A stretch of DNA of 64,000 nucleotides, from contig JANYCT010000006.1 in NCBI GenBank assembly GCA_025360105.1, positions 1 to 64,000 on the forward strand. The letters run 5' to 3'. The notes beneath the pieces were generated by a model. That model saw nothing but the letters and a program-made list of their open reading frames with translations. It did not search any database and was not told the origin of the DNA. Source of the DNA: Actinomycetes bacterium (GTDB taxonomy: Bacteria; Actinomycetota; Acidimicrobiia; Acidimicrobiales; Ilumatobacteraceae). Shown here piece by piece: positions 17,667 through 27,737 of the stretch; positions within the stretch are counted from its first letter, which is position 1, and the number at the start of each line of letters is the position of its first letter. A program made the position numbers and the translations under genes.

Positions 17667-19075
17667 CCAGCACCACCTACGCCCACGCGCCCGGTTTTGT
17701 CGCCGGTGATCGTCCTCAAATCGTCACGTCACGATTCGAATACGACGACTCGTACACGCTCGAGCGTGCGCTTGCCACCGATGGCTACGCCGGTCTACGC
17801 GCCGCGCTGGGTCGTTCGGCCACCGACGTACACGACGAAGTCAAAACGGCAACCGTGCTTGGCCGTGGTGGTGCGGGATTCCCTGCTGGCACCAAGTGGG
17901 GCCTCACGCCTCAGGCCGTATGGCCGCGCTATCTCGTGGTCAACGGCGATGAGAGCGAGCCCGGCACGTACAAGGACCGTCTGCTCATGGAGCGCGATCC
18001 GCATCAACTCATCGAGGGTTGCCTCATCGCCTGTTACGCAGCGGGTCTGTCGCAGTGCTTCCTTTATATCCGTGGCGAGATGGCGTTGGCGCAAGAGCGC
18101 GTTGCCGCTGCGCTGAACGAGGCATACGCGGCAGGTTATGTGGGCAGCAACATCCTCGGCTCTGAATTTTCTGTCGACATCGTGTTGCACTGGGGTGCCG
18201 GCGCCTACGTAGTGGGCGAAGAGACCGCCCTCATCGAGAGCCTCGAGGGCAATCGAGGGATGCCTCGGCTGAAGCCCCCGTTCTTCCCGGCGGCTATCGG
18301 CCTATACGGCAAACCCACGATCGTGAACAACGTCGAGACGTTGGCGAACCTGCCCTGGCTCATGCGCAACGGCGCAGCCGCCTACACCGCCATCGGTTCG
18401 GCCACATCCCCGGGCACACGCATGGTTGCGGTATCCGGTCACGTCAAGCGCCCTGGTGTGTACGAGATCATCAATGGCACAACCACGTTCCGCGATCTGC
18501 TGTACAGCGATGAGTTCTGTGGTGGCATTCGCGACGACAACGAACTCAAGGCGTTCGTGCCCGGCGGCGGCTCTGCGCCATGGTTCCTGCCTGATCAGCT
18601 TGATATTCCTTTCGAGGGTCGGGTCATCGGTGCTGCCGGATCGATGGCGGGCTCGGGTGCCGTCATGGTGATGGATCACACCACCGACATTCCGATGGCC
18701 GCACTCACGCTCACCCGTTTCTACGCGCATGAGTCGTGCGGCAAGTGCACCCCGTGCCGCGAAGGTGGCACGTGGCTGATGCGCATCCTCGATCGAGTCG
18801 TGGCCGGTCAGGGTACGCAGCGCGATCTCGATCAGTTGCTCGAAGTGGGTGCCACCATCTGTCCGGGTGACTTTCCGCACGCGTCCAGCGAGCGACTGGG
18901 CATCGCCGCCGTGCCATTCCCGTACAAGATGACCACGATCTGCTTCGTTGGTCCCTCTGCCTACACGCCGGTGCACTCGGCGCTCACTCTGTTCCGCGAC
19001 GAATTCGAGGCCAAACTCGTGAGGCGAACCTTTATTCCGGTAACTGGTATCCCGGTGACGGCGGTTGCACAGTGA
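17663..19075 (+). CDS. nuoF: NADH-quinone oxidoreductase subunit F (complex I, set 1)
   Basis: 470 residues from ATG 17663, in the ATGA overlap with nuoE. The NADH/FMN-binding segment GRGGAGFPAGTKW is followed by VNGDESEPGTYKDR. The cluster N3 motif ESCGKCTPCREG has a fourth ligand in ATICPGDF. It oxidises NADH at FMN and feeds electrons to NuoE and NuoG. Its presence shows that complex set 1 is NADH-dependent, in contrast to the second operon. Confidence 0.94.
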   Translation: MTSTTYAHAPGFVAGDRPQIVTSRFEYDDSYTLERALATDGYAGLRAALGRSATDVHDEVKTATVLGRGGAGFPAGTKWGLTPQAVWPRYLVVNGDESEPGTYKDRLLMERDPHQLIEGCLIACYAAGLSQCFLYIRGEMALAQERVAAALNEAYAAGYVGSNILGSEFSVDIVLHWGAGAYVVGEETALIESLEGNRGMPRLKPPFFPAAIGLYGKPTIVNNVETLANLPWLMRNGAAAYTAIGSATSPGTRMVAVSGHVKRPGVYEIINGTTTFRDLLYSDEFCGGIRDDNELKAFVPGGGSAPWFLPDQLDIPFEGRVIGAAGSMAGSGAVMVMDHTTDIPMAALTLTRFYAHESCGKCTPCREGGTWLMRILDRVVAGQGTQRDLDQLLEVGATICPGDFPHASSERLGIAAVPFPYKMTTICFVGPSAYTPVHSALTLFRDEFEAKLVRRTFIPVTGIPVTAVAQ

Positions 19076-21471
19076 CGACCACAGAATCGAATGACGTGAG
19101 CTCTGATGACAGTCCAGCGGTGATCCCCGATCCCAACGCGGTGAGCGTCATCATCAACGGCAAGCAGTTCATCGCGCGTCAGGGCGATCTCATCATCAAA
19201 GCTGCCGAAGATGCTGGCGTATACATCCCCCGCTTCTGCTACCACGAGCGAATGAGCCCGGTGGGCATGTGCCGCATGTGCCTCGTTGAAGTCGATACCG
19301 GCCGCGGACCCGCACTCATGCCGTCGTGTATGTTCCCCGTGGCGCCCGGCATGGTGGTGGATACCGAGTCTCCCGTCTCAAAAGCTGCGCAGGAGGGTGT
19401 GATCGAACTCCTGCTCGCCAACCATCCCCTCGATTGTCCCGTGTGCGACAAGGGCGGCGAATGCCCCCTGCAGGATCAGTCGTTCAGCCACGGTCCGGGC
19501 GAGAGTCGTTACGTCGAAGAGAAGCGCCACTACGAAAAGCCGATCCCGATCAGCGAACTCGTCTTCCTTGACCGCGAGCGCTGCATTCTCTGTGACCGCT
19601 GCACCCGCTTCGCCGACGAGGTCGCGGGCGACGCCCTCATCCACTTCACCAGCCGCGGCAACACCACGCAGGTGATCACCTTTCCCGACGAGCCCTTCTC
19701 GAGCTACTTCAGCGGAAACACCGTGCAGATCTGCCCGGTGGGTGCGCTGACCGCGAAGCCGTATCGCTTCAAGGCGCGCCCGTGGGATCTGGAGGAAGCC
19801 GAGAGTACGTGTACATCCTGCGCCGTTGGTTGCCGCATTGCCGTGCAATCGAGCCGCGACGAACTGCTTCGGTATCAGGGTGTCGACTCCGATCCCGTCA
19901 ACTGGGGCTGGCTCTGCGACAAGGGCCGTTTTGGTTTCGAGGGCATCAAGCACGACGATCGGCTCACCACTCCGCTGGTGCGTACTGCCCAAGGCCACGA
20001 AGCCACGTCGTGGAACGCTGCGTCGGCCGCCGCGGTGCAGCTCATCACCGACGCCATCGCAGCAGGGGGTGCAAGCAGCGTGGCCGTGCTCGGTGGCGCG
20101 CGGGGTAACAACGAGGATGCCTTTGCGTGGGCGCGCCTTGCCCACGACGTCATCGGTACACCCAACGTGTCGGCACAATTCGCCGACGGTCTCCCTGTCG
20201 GCGTGCTCGGCATGCCCCGCGCCACCATCGACGAAACCGCTGCGGCGCCCACGGTCATCCTGCTCGCTCCCGATCTCAAAGAAGAGTTGCCGGTGTTGTA
20301 CCTGCGCCTGCGTGACGCGGCCGTGAAGCACCGCAGCCGTGTGATCGAGTTCGCACCCAAGGCGTCGGGACTCACCCGCTACGCATGGCGCACCGTGTTC
20401 TACGAACCGGGCACACAGGCCGAAGCCGTTAGGGCCGCACTCGCAACCACCGACATTGCCGCGCAGGTGGCCATGGGCGACGTCGTCATCGTCGTCGGGC
20501 GTGCGAACCTCGCTGAATCATCGGCGCCGACGGTCGCTGCGCTGCATGCGCTCGTCGCAGCGCTCCCGAACGCCAGAGTGCTCCCTGCGTTGCGTCGCGG
20601 CAACGTGATGGGCGCCATCAGTGTTGGCATGCGCCCCGGCAAGGGCGGCCTCGACAGCCGCGGCATCCTCAACGCCGCCGCCGACGGCAAGATCGAGTGT
20701 CTCATCCTGGTTGGGGCCGATCCGCTCGCTGACGTTCCCGACGGCGATCTCGCCCGCCGGGCCATGGCCGGCGCACGCCGCATCATTGCCGTTGACACGT
20801 TCATCAATGCGTCGTCGGCACTCGCCGACGTGGTCTTCCCTGCGGCGGCTTACGCCGAGAAGTCCGGAACCACCACGAACATCGAAGGCCGCGTCACTAC
20901 CCTCGCCCAGAAGGTTACCGTCACCGGTACCTCACGTCCCGACTGGATGGTCGCAGGCGATCTTGCCTTGCGTCTCGGTACCGATCTTGGCTTTAGGTCT
21001 GTCGACGACATAACGGCTTCGATCGCCGCGACTGTTGATGGGTTCGAGGATGTCACGCCACTTGCGCTCGCCCATGCGCCCAACGGTGTGCTCACCTCTG
21101 TTGTCGTCATGGAGCCAGTGGTCACCCCTTCGATTGTTCTCGCCGAACGCAACTCGTACGACTTCCGCCTCGTGGTCAGCCGCAAGCTCTACGATCAGGC
21201 CATCGGCACCTCCACGTCACCGTCGCTGTCACCACTCGCTCCTGGCGGAGCGGTGTTCGTGCATTCGCTCGACGTCGCCCGGGTCGGTTCGGCCATCGGC
21301 GCATCGGTGAAGGTCTCCACCCCCAAGGCCACCATCGTGTTGCCGCTCGCAGCCGACGACTCCGTGCAGCGCGGCACTGCGTGGATCCCGTTCAATCAGA
21401 GTGGTGCAAACCCCGGCGATCTGATCGATGCCGCTGCCATTGTCACCGACGTGCGAATCGAGAGCATTTGA
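19072..21471 (+). CDS. nuoG: NADH-quinone oxidoreductase subunit G (complex I, set 1)
   Basis: 799 residues from GTG 19072. The N-terminal 2Fe-2S domain holds CYHERMSPVGMCRMC and the CPVCDKGGECPLQD segment. A 4Fe-4S motif CILCDRC is followed by a further cysteine set, CTSCAVGC plus a later WLCDKGRFG cysteine, which would bind the additional N7 cluster. The C-terminal half resembles molybdopterin oxidoreductases, as in bacterial NuoG, without a usable molybdenum site being apparent. It is the largest peripheral subunit. Its last base is the first base of nuoH. Confidence 0.93.
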   Translation: MTTTESNDVSSDDSPAVIPDPNAVSVIINGKQFIARQGDLIIKAAEDAGVYIPRFCYHERMSPVGMCRMCLVEVDTGRGPALMPSCMFPVAPGMVVDTESPVSKAAQEGVIELLLANHPLDCPVCDKGGECPLQDQSFSHGPGESRYVEEKRHYEKPIPISELVFLDRERCILCDRCTRFADEVAGDALIHFTSRGNTTQVITFPDEPFSSYFSGNTVQICPVGALTAKPYRFKARPWDLEEAESTCTSCAVGCRIAVQSSRDELLRYQGVDSDPVNWGWLCDKGRFGFEGIKHDDRLTTPLVRTAQGHEATSWNAASAAAVQLITDAIAAGGASSVAVLGGARGNNEDAFAWARLAHDVIGTPNVSAQFADGLPVGVLGMPRATIDETAAAPTVILLAPDLKEELPVLYLRLRDAAVKHRSRVIEFAPKASGLTRYAWRTVFYEPGTQAEAVRAALATTDIAAQVAMGDVVIVVGRANLAESSAPTVAALHALVAALPNARVLPALRRGNVMGAISVGMRPGKGGLDSRGILNAAADGKIECLILVGADPLADVPDGDLARRAMAGARRIIAVDTFINASSALADVVFPAAAYAEKSGTTTNIEGRVTTLAQKVTVTGTSRPDWMVAGDLALRLGTDLGFRSVDDITASIAATVDGFEDVTPLALAHAPNGVLTSVVVMEPVVTPSIVLAERNSYDFRLVVSRKLYDQAIGTSTSPSLSPLAPGGAVFVHSLDVARVGSAIGASVKVSTPKATIVLPLAADDSVQRGTAWIPFNQSGANPGDLIDAAAIVTDVRIESI

Positions 21472-22691
21472 TGTTGGCGATCGACGTCCTGCTGGACAAA
21501 ATCGACCTCACTGCGGTGCTGATCGTGCTGTTCAAGGTTGTCGTCGTTTTCATTATCGGCCTCGTGGCCACGATGTTCATGGTGTGGTTCGAGCGCAAGA
21601 TCATCTCGGGGATGCAGAACCGTATCGGCCCGAACAAGGCCGGCCCGTTCGGCATCTTGCAGACCTTGGCCGATGGCATCAAGCTGTTCTTCAAGGAAGA
21701 CCTCCTGCCCGATCGCGCCGACCGGTTCGTGTTCCGCCTCGCGCCGTTCCTCGCGTTCGTGCCTGCATTCCTGGTGTGGTCGATCATCCCCCTCGGCGGC
21801 GACTTCACCAACGGCAAGGGTGGTGCGATCAAGATCTTTGGCCGCTACACGCTCGTGCAGCTCGCCGACCCACCGATTGGTGTGTTGCTCCTGCTTGCGC
21901 TGAGCGGCATAGCGGTTTACGGCATCATGCTTGCTGGTTGGTCATCGGGCTCGAAGTACCCTTTGCTCGGATCCGTGCGAGCCTCGGCGCAGATGGTGTC
22001 CTACGAAGCGGCGCTCGGTCTCAGCATCGCAGCGGTGCTGTTGGTGGCCGGAACGCTGAGCACCAATGGCATCGTCGCCGTACAGACCAGCCTCAGCAAA
22101 TGGCACGTCGTCGCCACCGGCGTGGTGCCCTTCGTGATCTTCCTCATCGCCGCAACTGCCGAATTGAACCGGCCACCGTTCGACCTCGTCGAGGCCGAGC
22201 AAGAACTCGTGGGTGGCTTCAACACCGAGTACTCGTCGCTGCGGTTCGCCCTGTTCTTCCTCGCAGAGTTCATGAACACCGTCACAATGAGCGCAGTGAT
22301 CGTGACGCTGTTCTTCGGTGGCCCGCAACCACTCAAGTTCGAACAAGGGAGCTTGCATTTCAACGGCAACCTGCATCTCGGTGTCCTCAACGGCACGGTG
22401 TGGTTCATTGCCAAGCTCTTCGTGTTCCTGTACATCTACGTGTGGTTCCGGGCGACACTGCCCCGACTTCGCTACGACCAGTTGATGAACCTCGGCTGGA
22501 AGGTGCTCATCCCTGCGTCGCTCGGGTGGTTCATGCTGCTCGCCGCACAGCGCGTCGCCACCGACAACAACTGGAACAAGTGGGCGGTCAGCATCATCTC
22601 GATCGCCATCTTGGGTGTGTGCGGATTGCTGCTCATGGCGGCAACCCGTGCGAGTGCGAAGAATCGTGAACGAGAGGGAGCGATGTTCTGA
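21471..22691 (+). CDS. nuoH: NADH-quinone oxidoreductase subunit H (complex I, set 1)
   Basis: 406 residues from ATG 21471, overlapping the nuoG stop. It is an ND1-type membrane subunit with about eight helices. Landmarks are [31 protein letters not shown], and [19 protein letters not shown] in the acidic loop that faces the quinone cavity. It joins the membrane arm to the peripheral arm. The start overlaps nuoG and the stop overlaps nuoI. Confidence 0.94.
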   Translation: MLAIDVLLDKIDLTAVLIVLFKVVVVFIIGLVATMFMVWFERKIISGMQNRIGPNKAGPFGILQTLADGIKLFFKEDLLPDRADRFVFRLAPFLAFVPAFLVWSIIPLGGDFTNGKGGAIKIFGRYTLVQLADPPIGVLLLLALSGIAVYGIMLAGWSSGSKYPLLGSVRASAQMVSYEAALGLSIAAVLLVAGTLSTNGIVAVQTSLSKWHVVATGVVPFVIFLIAATAELNRPPFDLVEAEQELVGGFNTEYSSLRFALFFLAEFMNTVTMSAVIVTLFFGGPQPLKFEQGSLHFNGNLHLGVLNGTVWFIAKLFVFLYIYVWFRATLPRLRYDQLMNLGWKVLIPASLGWFMLLAAQRVATDNNWNKWAVSIISIAILGVCGLLLMAATRASAKNREREGAMF

Positions 22692-23341
22692 TGGGTTACC
22701 TCGACGGATTTCTTGTGACCATCAAGCAGCATCGACTGTTTGGTGGTAAGCGCATTACCAAGCAGTATTCCGGCGGTCGGGTCAATGCGAAAAGCGTCGA
22801 AAAGGGTCTGATCGGCGACGAGAAGGCCCCCAAGCCCGAGCGCCTGCACGGCCGTCACGTCCTCAACCGTTACGAAGACGGTATGGAGAAGTGCATCGGT
22901 TGTGAACTCTGCGCGGGCGTGTGCCCCGCCAAGTGCATTTACGTGCGCGGCGCCGATAACGATCCCGACAACCCCACGTCGCCAGGCGAGCGTTTCGGTT
23001 TCGTCTACGAGATCAACTACCTGCGTTGCATCCACTGCGATCTCTGCGTGGAGGCGTGTCCCACCGAGGCCATCACCGAGACGAAGTTGTTCGAGTTCAG
23101 TTTCACCAGCCGCCAAGATGCGATCTATACCAAGAACGAATTGCTCGTTGGTGACGATGGTCAACCCCAACACATGCCGTGGGAGGACTGGCGCGCGGGT
23201 GAGGACGAACACACCAGCGGTTGGATGCGAGCAACAGCGCCGAGCGGTGATGCCGATTTCGAGGGCATCAACGGCTGGAGTGGCGAACTGGGATACGGGG
23301 TTCGCGAACCCGAGCCGGTGCAGGGCGCGAGGGACGAGTAG
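22691..23341 (+). CDS. nuoI: NADH-quinone oxidoreductase subunit I (complex I, set 1)
   Basis: 216 residues, TYKY-type ferredoxin-like subunit. Two 4Fe-4S motifs: [15 protein letters not shown] (68-82) and [12 protein letters not shown] (about 113-124). They carry clusters N6a and N6b on the path to N2. A C-terminal extension of about 60 residues, rich in acidic residues and tryptophan, follows the conserved domain. The start overlaps the nuoH stop by one base. Confidence 0.93.
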   Translation: MGYLDGFLVTIKQHRLFGGKRITKQYSGGRVNAKSVEKGLIGDEKAPKPERLHGRHVLNRYEDGMEKCIGCELCAGVCPAKCIYVRGADNDPDNPTSPGERFGFVYEINYLRCIHCDLCVEACPTEAITETKLFEFSFTSRQDAIYTKNELLVGDDGQPQHMPWEDWRAGEDEHTSGWMRATAPSGDADFEGINGWSGELGYGVREPEPVQGARDE

Positions 23342-23344
23342 CCC

Positions 23345-23923
23345 ATGCAGCTCTTCGTCTTCATCTGTGCGGCAGCGATGATCCTCGGTGGCGCGGTCGG
23401 CGTGATCCTGCGCTCGCACCCCGTGCACGCTGCGCTCAGCCTTATCCTCACCCTGTTCGGCGTCGCTGTGCTCTTCGTCGCGCAAAATGCTCACTTCCTC
23501 GCAGCCGTGCAGGTCATCGTCTACGCCGGGGCCATCGTCGTGTTGTTTCTCTTCGTGATCATGCTGCTCGGTGTCGATAAGGCCGACTCGTTGCGGATCG
23601 ACCCGGTGAAGGTGCAGCGTCCGCTCGCCGCCGTCGTCGGCGTGGGTTTGATGGGTCTGATCGGCGCTGCCATCGTGCAAGGCCGCAGCACGCTGGCCCA
23701 GCGTGGCACGGGCATCGACACCGCAAGTGGTGGGGCTGGGCGCGACTCGAACATCCGCCAACTCGCCACTGACCTCTTCAGCAATCACGTATTCGCATTT
23801 GAAATAACCTCGGTACTTCTCGTGATCGCTGTCGTCGGCACCGTGCTACTGGCGCGTCGCCCGCGCAGCAGCGGCGCCTCCGACGGCGAGAGCGTTATCA
23901 GGCAAAACTCGGGAGCGAAGTAA
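23345..23923 (+). CDS. nuoJ: NADH-quinone oxidoreductase subunit J (complex I, set 1)
   Basis: 192 residues, ND6-type subunit with five hydrophobic helices. The conserved helix 3 segment [20 protein letters not shown] is visible near residues 59-78; its pi-bulge region is part of the coupling path. The last base of the TAA stop is the first base of nuoK. Confidence 0.92.
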   Translation: MQLFVFICAAAMILGGAVGVILRSHPVHAALSLILTLFGVAVLFVAQNAHFLAAVQVIVYAGAIVVLFLFVIMLLGVDKADSLRIDPVKVQRPLAAVVGVGLMGLIGAAIVQGRSTLAQRGTGIDTASGGAGRDSNIRQLATDLFSNHVFAFEITSVLLVIAVVGTVLLARRPRSSGASDGESVIRQNSGAK

Positions 23924-24243
23924 TGGTCATCGCGATCGCAACCCCCACCACCACCTGGTATCTGCTGCTCGCGGCCATGCTTTTCTCCACCGGCGTTGTG
24001 GGCGTGTTGGTGCGTCGCAATCCCCTGGTCATGTTCATGTGCATCGAACTGATGCTCAACGCCGTCAACCTCACCTTCGTGGCGATGGCCAACAAGCTCG
24101 GTGACATCGGTGGCCAGACGACCGTGTTCTTCGTGATGGTCGTCGCTGCTGCAGAAGTTGTGGTCGGTCTCGGCATCATTGTGTCGATCCTGCGCCGCCG
24201 CCCCGGGGCCACGGCCGACGACATCGCCGAGTTGAAGGGTTAG
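23923..24243 (+). CDS. nuoK: NADH-quinone oxidoreductase subunit K (complex I, set 1)
   Basis: 106 residues, ND4L-type subunit with three helices. The conserved segment [14 protein letters not shown] has the membrane glutamate, and a second glutamate is in [10 protein letters not shown]. Both belong to the central axis of charged residues. The TAATG overlap with nuoJ couples their translation. Confidence 0.93.
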   Translation: MVIAIATPTTTWYLLLAAMLFSTGVVGVLVRRNPLVMFMCIELMLNAVNLTFVAMANKLGDIGGQTTVFFVMVVAAAEVVVGLGIIVSILRRRPGATADDIAELKG

Positions 24244-24249
24244 ATCGAC

Positions 24250-26163
24250 ATGCTCGACCTTGTCTGGTTGATACCCGCCCTACCGCTCGCCGGCTTCCTC
24301 ATCATTCTCGTGCTCGGCCGACGACTGGGCGAGCCCCGCTCCGGCTATCTCGCGACGCTGATGACCGGTACTGCGTTCGTGGTCACGGTCGGGGTGTTCA
24401 TCGACCTACTGTCCAAGACCACCGAAGAGCGCGCGCACATCAAGACCATTTTCACGTGGCTGCCGGTCGGCAACTTGAAGGTCGACCTTGCATTCCTGGC
24501 CGATCCGCTCAGTATCACGATGGCGTTGTTCGTCACGGGCATCGGCTCGCTCATTCATCTGTATTCCATCGGGTACATGCACGGAGATCCCAAGTTCAGC
24601 AAGTTCTTCCTCTATCTGAACTTGTTCGTGTTCAGCATGCTCATGCTGGTGCTCGGCGAGAACATGCTCGTCACATTCCTTGGCTGGGAGGGCGTCGGCA
24701 CCTGTTCGTATTTGCTGATCAGCTTCTGGCACACCCGCGAATCGGCAGCAACAGCCGGCAAGAAGGCCTTCGTCACAAACCGCGTCGGTGACTGGGGCTT
24801 CATGGTCGCAATGTTCTTCACGTTCCAGGCCGTGGGCAGTCTCAGCTATGCCCCACTGAATGAGGCCGCGCGAAGCGGCAGCATCGCGCAGTCCACTGCA
24901 ACGGTGATCGCGCTCATGCTGTTCGTCGGAGCCGTCGGCAAGAGCGCCCAGTTGCCGCTGTACCTCTGGTTGCCCGACGCGATGGAAGGCCCCACCCCGG
25001 TGTCGGCACTCATTCACGCGGCCACCATGGTCACGGCCGGCGTGTACCTGATGGTGCGCACATCGCCGGTGCTCGCAATCGCAGCCTGGCACTGGGCGCC
25101 GTGGATCGTTGCGGGCATCGGCGCTGCCACGGCCCTGTATGCCGCCACCATCGCAGTGGCGCAGAACGACATTAAGAAGGTACTTGCATATTCAACGGTC
25201 AGTCAGCTCGGCTACATGTTCCTTGCCGTTGGCTCGGGTGCATACGTGGCTGCCATCTTCCACATGATCACGCACGCGTTCTTCAAAGCACTGCTGTTCC
25301 TGGGTTCGGGTTCGGTAATCCACGGTATGAACGGCGAACAGGACATGCGCAAGATGGGAGCGCTCCGCAAGCTGATGCCCATCACTGGATTCACGTTCAT
25401 CATTGGTTGGTTGGCGATTGCGGGCGTGCCGCCCTTTGCCGGCTTCTGGTCCAAAGATGAGATTCTGTTGTTCGCGTGGGACAAGAGCCCCATCCTGTGG
25501 GGCGTCGGCCTCGTGACGGCGCTGCTCACCGCGTACTACATGACCCGTCAGGTGATCATGGTGTTCTACGGCAAGGCGCGCTGGGATGACCACGCCGCCG
25601 AGCACGGAGCGCACGGCGACACGCATCCCCACGAGAGCCCCTGGACCATGGTCACGCCGCTCGTGGTGCTCGCCGGGCTGTCCGTGGTGGGCGGTGCTAT
25701 CCAACTGCCGTTCAGCGCGACCACCAAGCGACTCGAATCGTGGCTCGAGCCGGTTATCGCCACGTCTGAACGACCACTGAAGTCGGGATCAGAAGACATC
25801 AAGTGGGTGCTCGCGGGTATCGCCGTGCTCATCGGTGTCGCCGGAATCGCCGGTGCGTACGTGGTCTATTCGAAGAAGAAGGTCAAGGCTATTGAGCCGG
25901 CGGTGCTTGCGAACGCGTGGTACTACGACAAGACGGTGTCCGACTTCATGGGCGGCCCCGGGCGCAAGAGTTTCGAGTTCATCGCGTGGTTCGATCAACG
26001 CATCATCGACGGCGCCGTTAATGGTGCTGGCCGGATGGTGCAGGGTGCCGCGGGAGTGGTTCGTAAGGGCCAGAGCGGGCTTGTGCGTACCTATGCCGCG
26101 CTCATTGGCCTCGGTGCTGTGCTGCTGATTGCCTGGTTCGTGTTCCGGGGGGTGGCGCAGTGA
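24250..26163 (+). CDS. nuoL: NADH-quinone oxidoreductase subunit L (complex I, set 1)
   Basis: 637 residues, the distal antiporter-like subunit. Landmarks: GWEGVGTCSYLLI, KSAQLPLYLWLPDAMEGPTP, LIHAATMVTAGVYL, and the lysine in a KKVLAYSTVSQLGYM helix. A short His-rich loop (DDHAAEHGAHGDTHPHE) lies near residues 447-463. The C-terminal part includes the long lateral helix region. Its stop overlaps the GTG start of nuoM. Confidence 0.94.
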   Translation: MLDLVWLIPALPLAGFLIILVLGRRLGEPRSGYLATLMTGTAFVVTVGVFIDLLSKTTEERAHIKTIFTWLPVGNLKVDLAFLADPLSITMALFVTGIGSLIHLYSIGYMHGDPKFSKFFLYLNLFVFSMLMLVLGENMLVTFLGWEGVGTCSYLLISFWHTRESAATAGKKAFVTNRVGDWGFMVAMFFTFQAVGSLSYAPLNEAARSGSIAQSTATVIALMLFVGAVGKSAQLPLYLWLPDAMEGPTPVSALIHAATMVTAGVYLMVRTSPVLAIAAWHWAPWIVAGIGAATALYAATIAVAQNDIKKVLAYSTVSQLGYMFLAVGSGAYVAAIFHMITHAFFKALLFLGSGSVIHGMNGEQDMRKMGALRKLMPITGFTFIIGWLAIAGVPPFAGFWSKDEILLFAWDKSPILWGVGLVTALLTAYYMTRQVIMVFYGKARWDDHAAEHGAHGDTHPHESPWTMVTPLVVLAGLSVVGGAIQLPFSATTKRLESWLEPVIATSERPLKSGSEDIKWVLAGIAVLIGVAGIAGAYVVYSKKKVKAIEPAVLANAWYYDKTVSDFMGGPGRKSFEFIAWFDQRIIDGAVNGAGRMVQGAAGVVRKGQSGLVRTYAALIGLGAVLLIAWFVFRGVAQ

Positions 26164-27737
26164 TTGTCGCCGTCTCTGCAGTGCTCGGGCAAGCCGAGGT
26201 TGCAACCAGTCGCTTCCCCATTCTCTCCGCGTTGATCCTCGTGCCAGCGCTCGGCGCGCTCATCGTCGCGACGATGAGCAAGCGCCGCCCCGAGTGGGTC
26301 AAGCTCACCGCGGTGCTCTTCAGCGTCTTCGTCGGCGCCATCAGCGTGTGGATGCTCGCGTCATTTAAGACCGGCTCGTCCGATTTCCAGATGGTGAGCA
26401 AGCACGAATGGATTCACACATGGGGCATCAGTTGGCATCTCGGGGTCGATGGCATCTCGCTGTTCCTCGTGGTGCTCACCGGCGTGCTCTTCCCGCTGGC
26501 CATCATCGGTGCCGATCCGCATCACGACGAAAAGCCGTACCTCGCTTGGCTGTTGCTGCTCGAAGCCGGCGTGATGGGCAGCTTCCTCAGCCTTGATCTG
26601 TTCCTCTTCTTCGTCTTCTTCGAAATCGTGCTCGTGCCGATGTACTTCCTCATCGGCGGTTGGGGTTACGACAAGCGCATCTATGCGGCCACGAAGTTCT
26701 TCCTGTACACGATGATCGGCTCGGCGTTCATGCTCGTGGGCATCATCGCCACGGTGTTCCTCGCTCGCGGTGCAGTCGGCCACGTCACCTTCGACCTCGT
26801 TGAACTTGCAACAAAGTCGAATTTCGCGGCCTCCACCGGCCGATGGTTGTTCTTTGCCTTTGCAATCGCGTTCGCCGTGAAGGTGCCAATGTTCCCGCTG
26901 CACACGTGGCTGCCAGATGCGCACACCCAGGCGCCAACGGCCGGCTCGGTGGTACTCGCCGGCGTGATGCTCAAGCTCGGCACGTACGGGTTCTTGCGCT
27001 TCGGCATCTACCTGTTTCCGCAGGCGGCTCGCAACAGTCGGGCCATCTTCCTCACCCTCGCTGTCATCGGCATTCTGTATGGCGCAATTGCGGCCACGAT
27101 GCAGAAGGATCTGAAACGTCTCGTGGCGTACTCGTCGATCGCACACCTCGGCTTTATCGTGCTCGGTATCTTCGCGCTGACATCGCAATCGATCACCGGT
27201 GGCGTCTTGCAAATGATCAACCACGGTGTCTCCACCGGCGCGCTGTTCTTACTGGTGGGCATGATCTACGAACGGCGCCACACTCGTGAGATCTCCGCAT
27301 TAAAAGGTCTGCAGAAGGTTGCGCCCGTGTTCGCCGCCGTCTTCACCATCGTGATGTTGTCGTCGATCGGCGTGCCCGGACTGAACGGCTTCGTTGGCGA
27401 GTTCCTGGTGTTGATCGGCTCGTTCCTCACCGCACGTTGGTGGACAGTGGTTGCGGCAAGCGGCGTGATTCTCGCTGCGCTGTATCTGCTCTGGGCGTAT
27501 CAGCGTGTCTTCCATGGTGAGCCCGATGAGGACAACAAGAGCTTCGCCGAGTTGCACTGGAAAGAGGGCATGGTGCTGCTGCCGTTCATTGCAGCGATTG
27601 TCTTTGCCGGCGTGTACCCCAAGCCGATGCTCGACCGCATCCAACCGAGTGTGAAGGCGTTGATCTCTCACGTGAGTGACAAGACCGGCTACGTCGATCC
27701 CCAGCCTGCGAGCAAGACGGGGGAGGCACAGCCGTGA
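26160..27737 (+). CDS. nuoM: NADH-quinone oxidoreductase subunit M (complex I, set 1)
   Basis: 525 residues, antiporter-like subunit of the ND4 type. Landmarks: FFEIVLVPMYFLIGGWG, KVPMFPLHTWLPDAHTQAP and KRLVAYSSIAHLGF. GTG 26160 is chosen because it sits in the four-base overlap with the nuoL stop, as is usual in this operon. No His-rich loop like that of the second NuoM is present. Confidence 0.94.
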   Translation: MIVAVSAVLGQAEVATSRFPILSALILVPALGALIVATMSKRRPEWVKLTAVLFSVFVGAISVWMLASFKTGSSDFQMVSKHEWIHTWGISWHLGVDGISLFLVVLTGVLFPLAIIGADPHHDEKPYLAWLLLLEAGVMGSFLSLDLFLFFVFFEIVLVPMYFLIGGWGYDKRIYAATKFFLYTMIGSAFMLVGIIATVFLARGAVGHVTFDLVELATKSNFAASTGRWLFFAFAIAFAVKVPMFPLHTWLPDAHTQAPTAGSVVLAGVMLKLGTYGFLRFGIYLFPQAARNSRAIFLTLAVIGILYGAIAATMQKDLKRLVAYSSIAHLGFIVLGIFALTSQSITGGVLQMINHGVSTGALFLLVGMIYERRHTREISALKGLQKVAPVFAAVFTIVMLSSIGVPGLNGFVGEFLVLIGSFLTARWWTVVAASGVILAALYLLWAYQRVFHGEPDEDNKSFAELHWKEGMVLLPFIAAIVFAGVYPKPMLDRIQPSVKALISHVSDKTGYVDPQPASKTGEAQP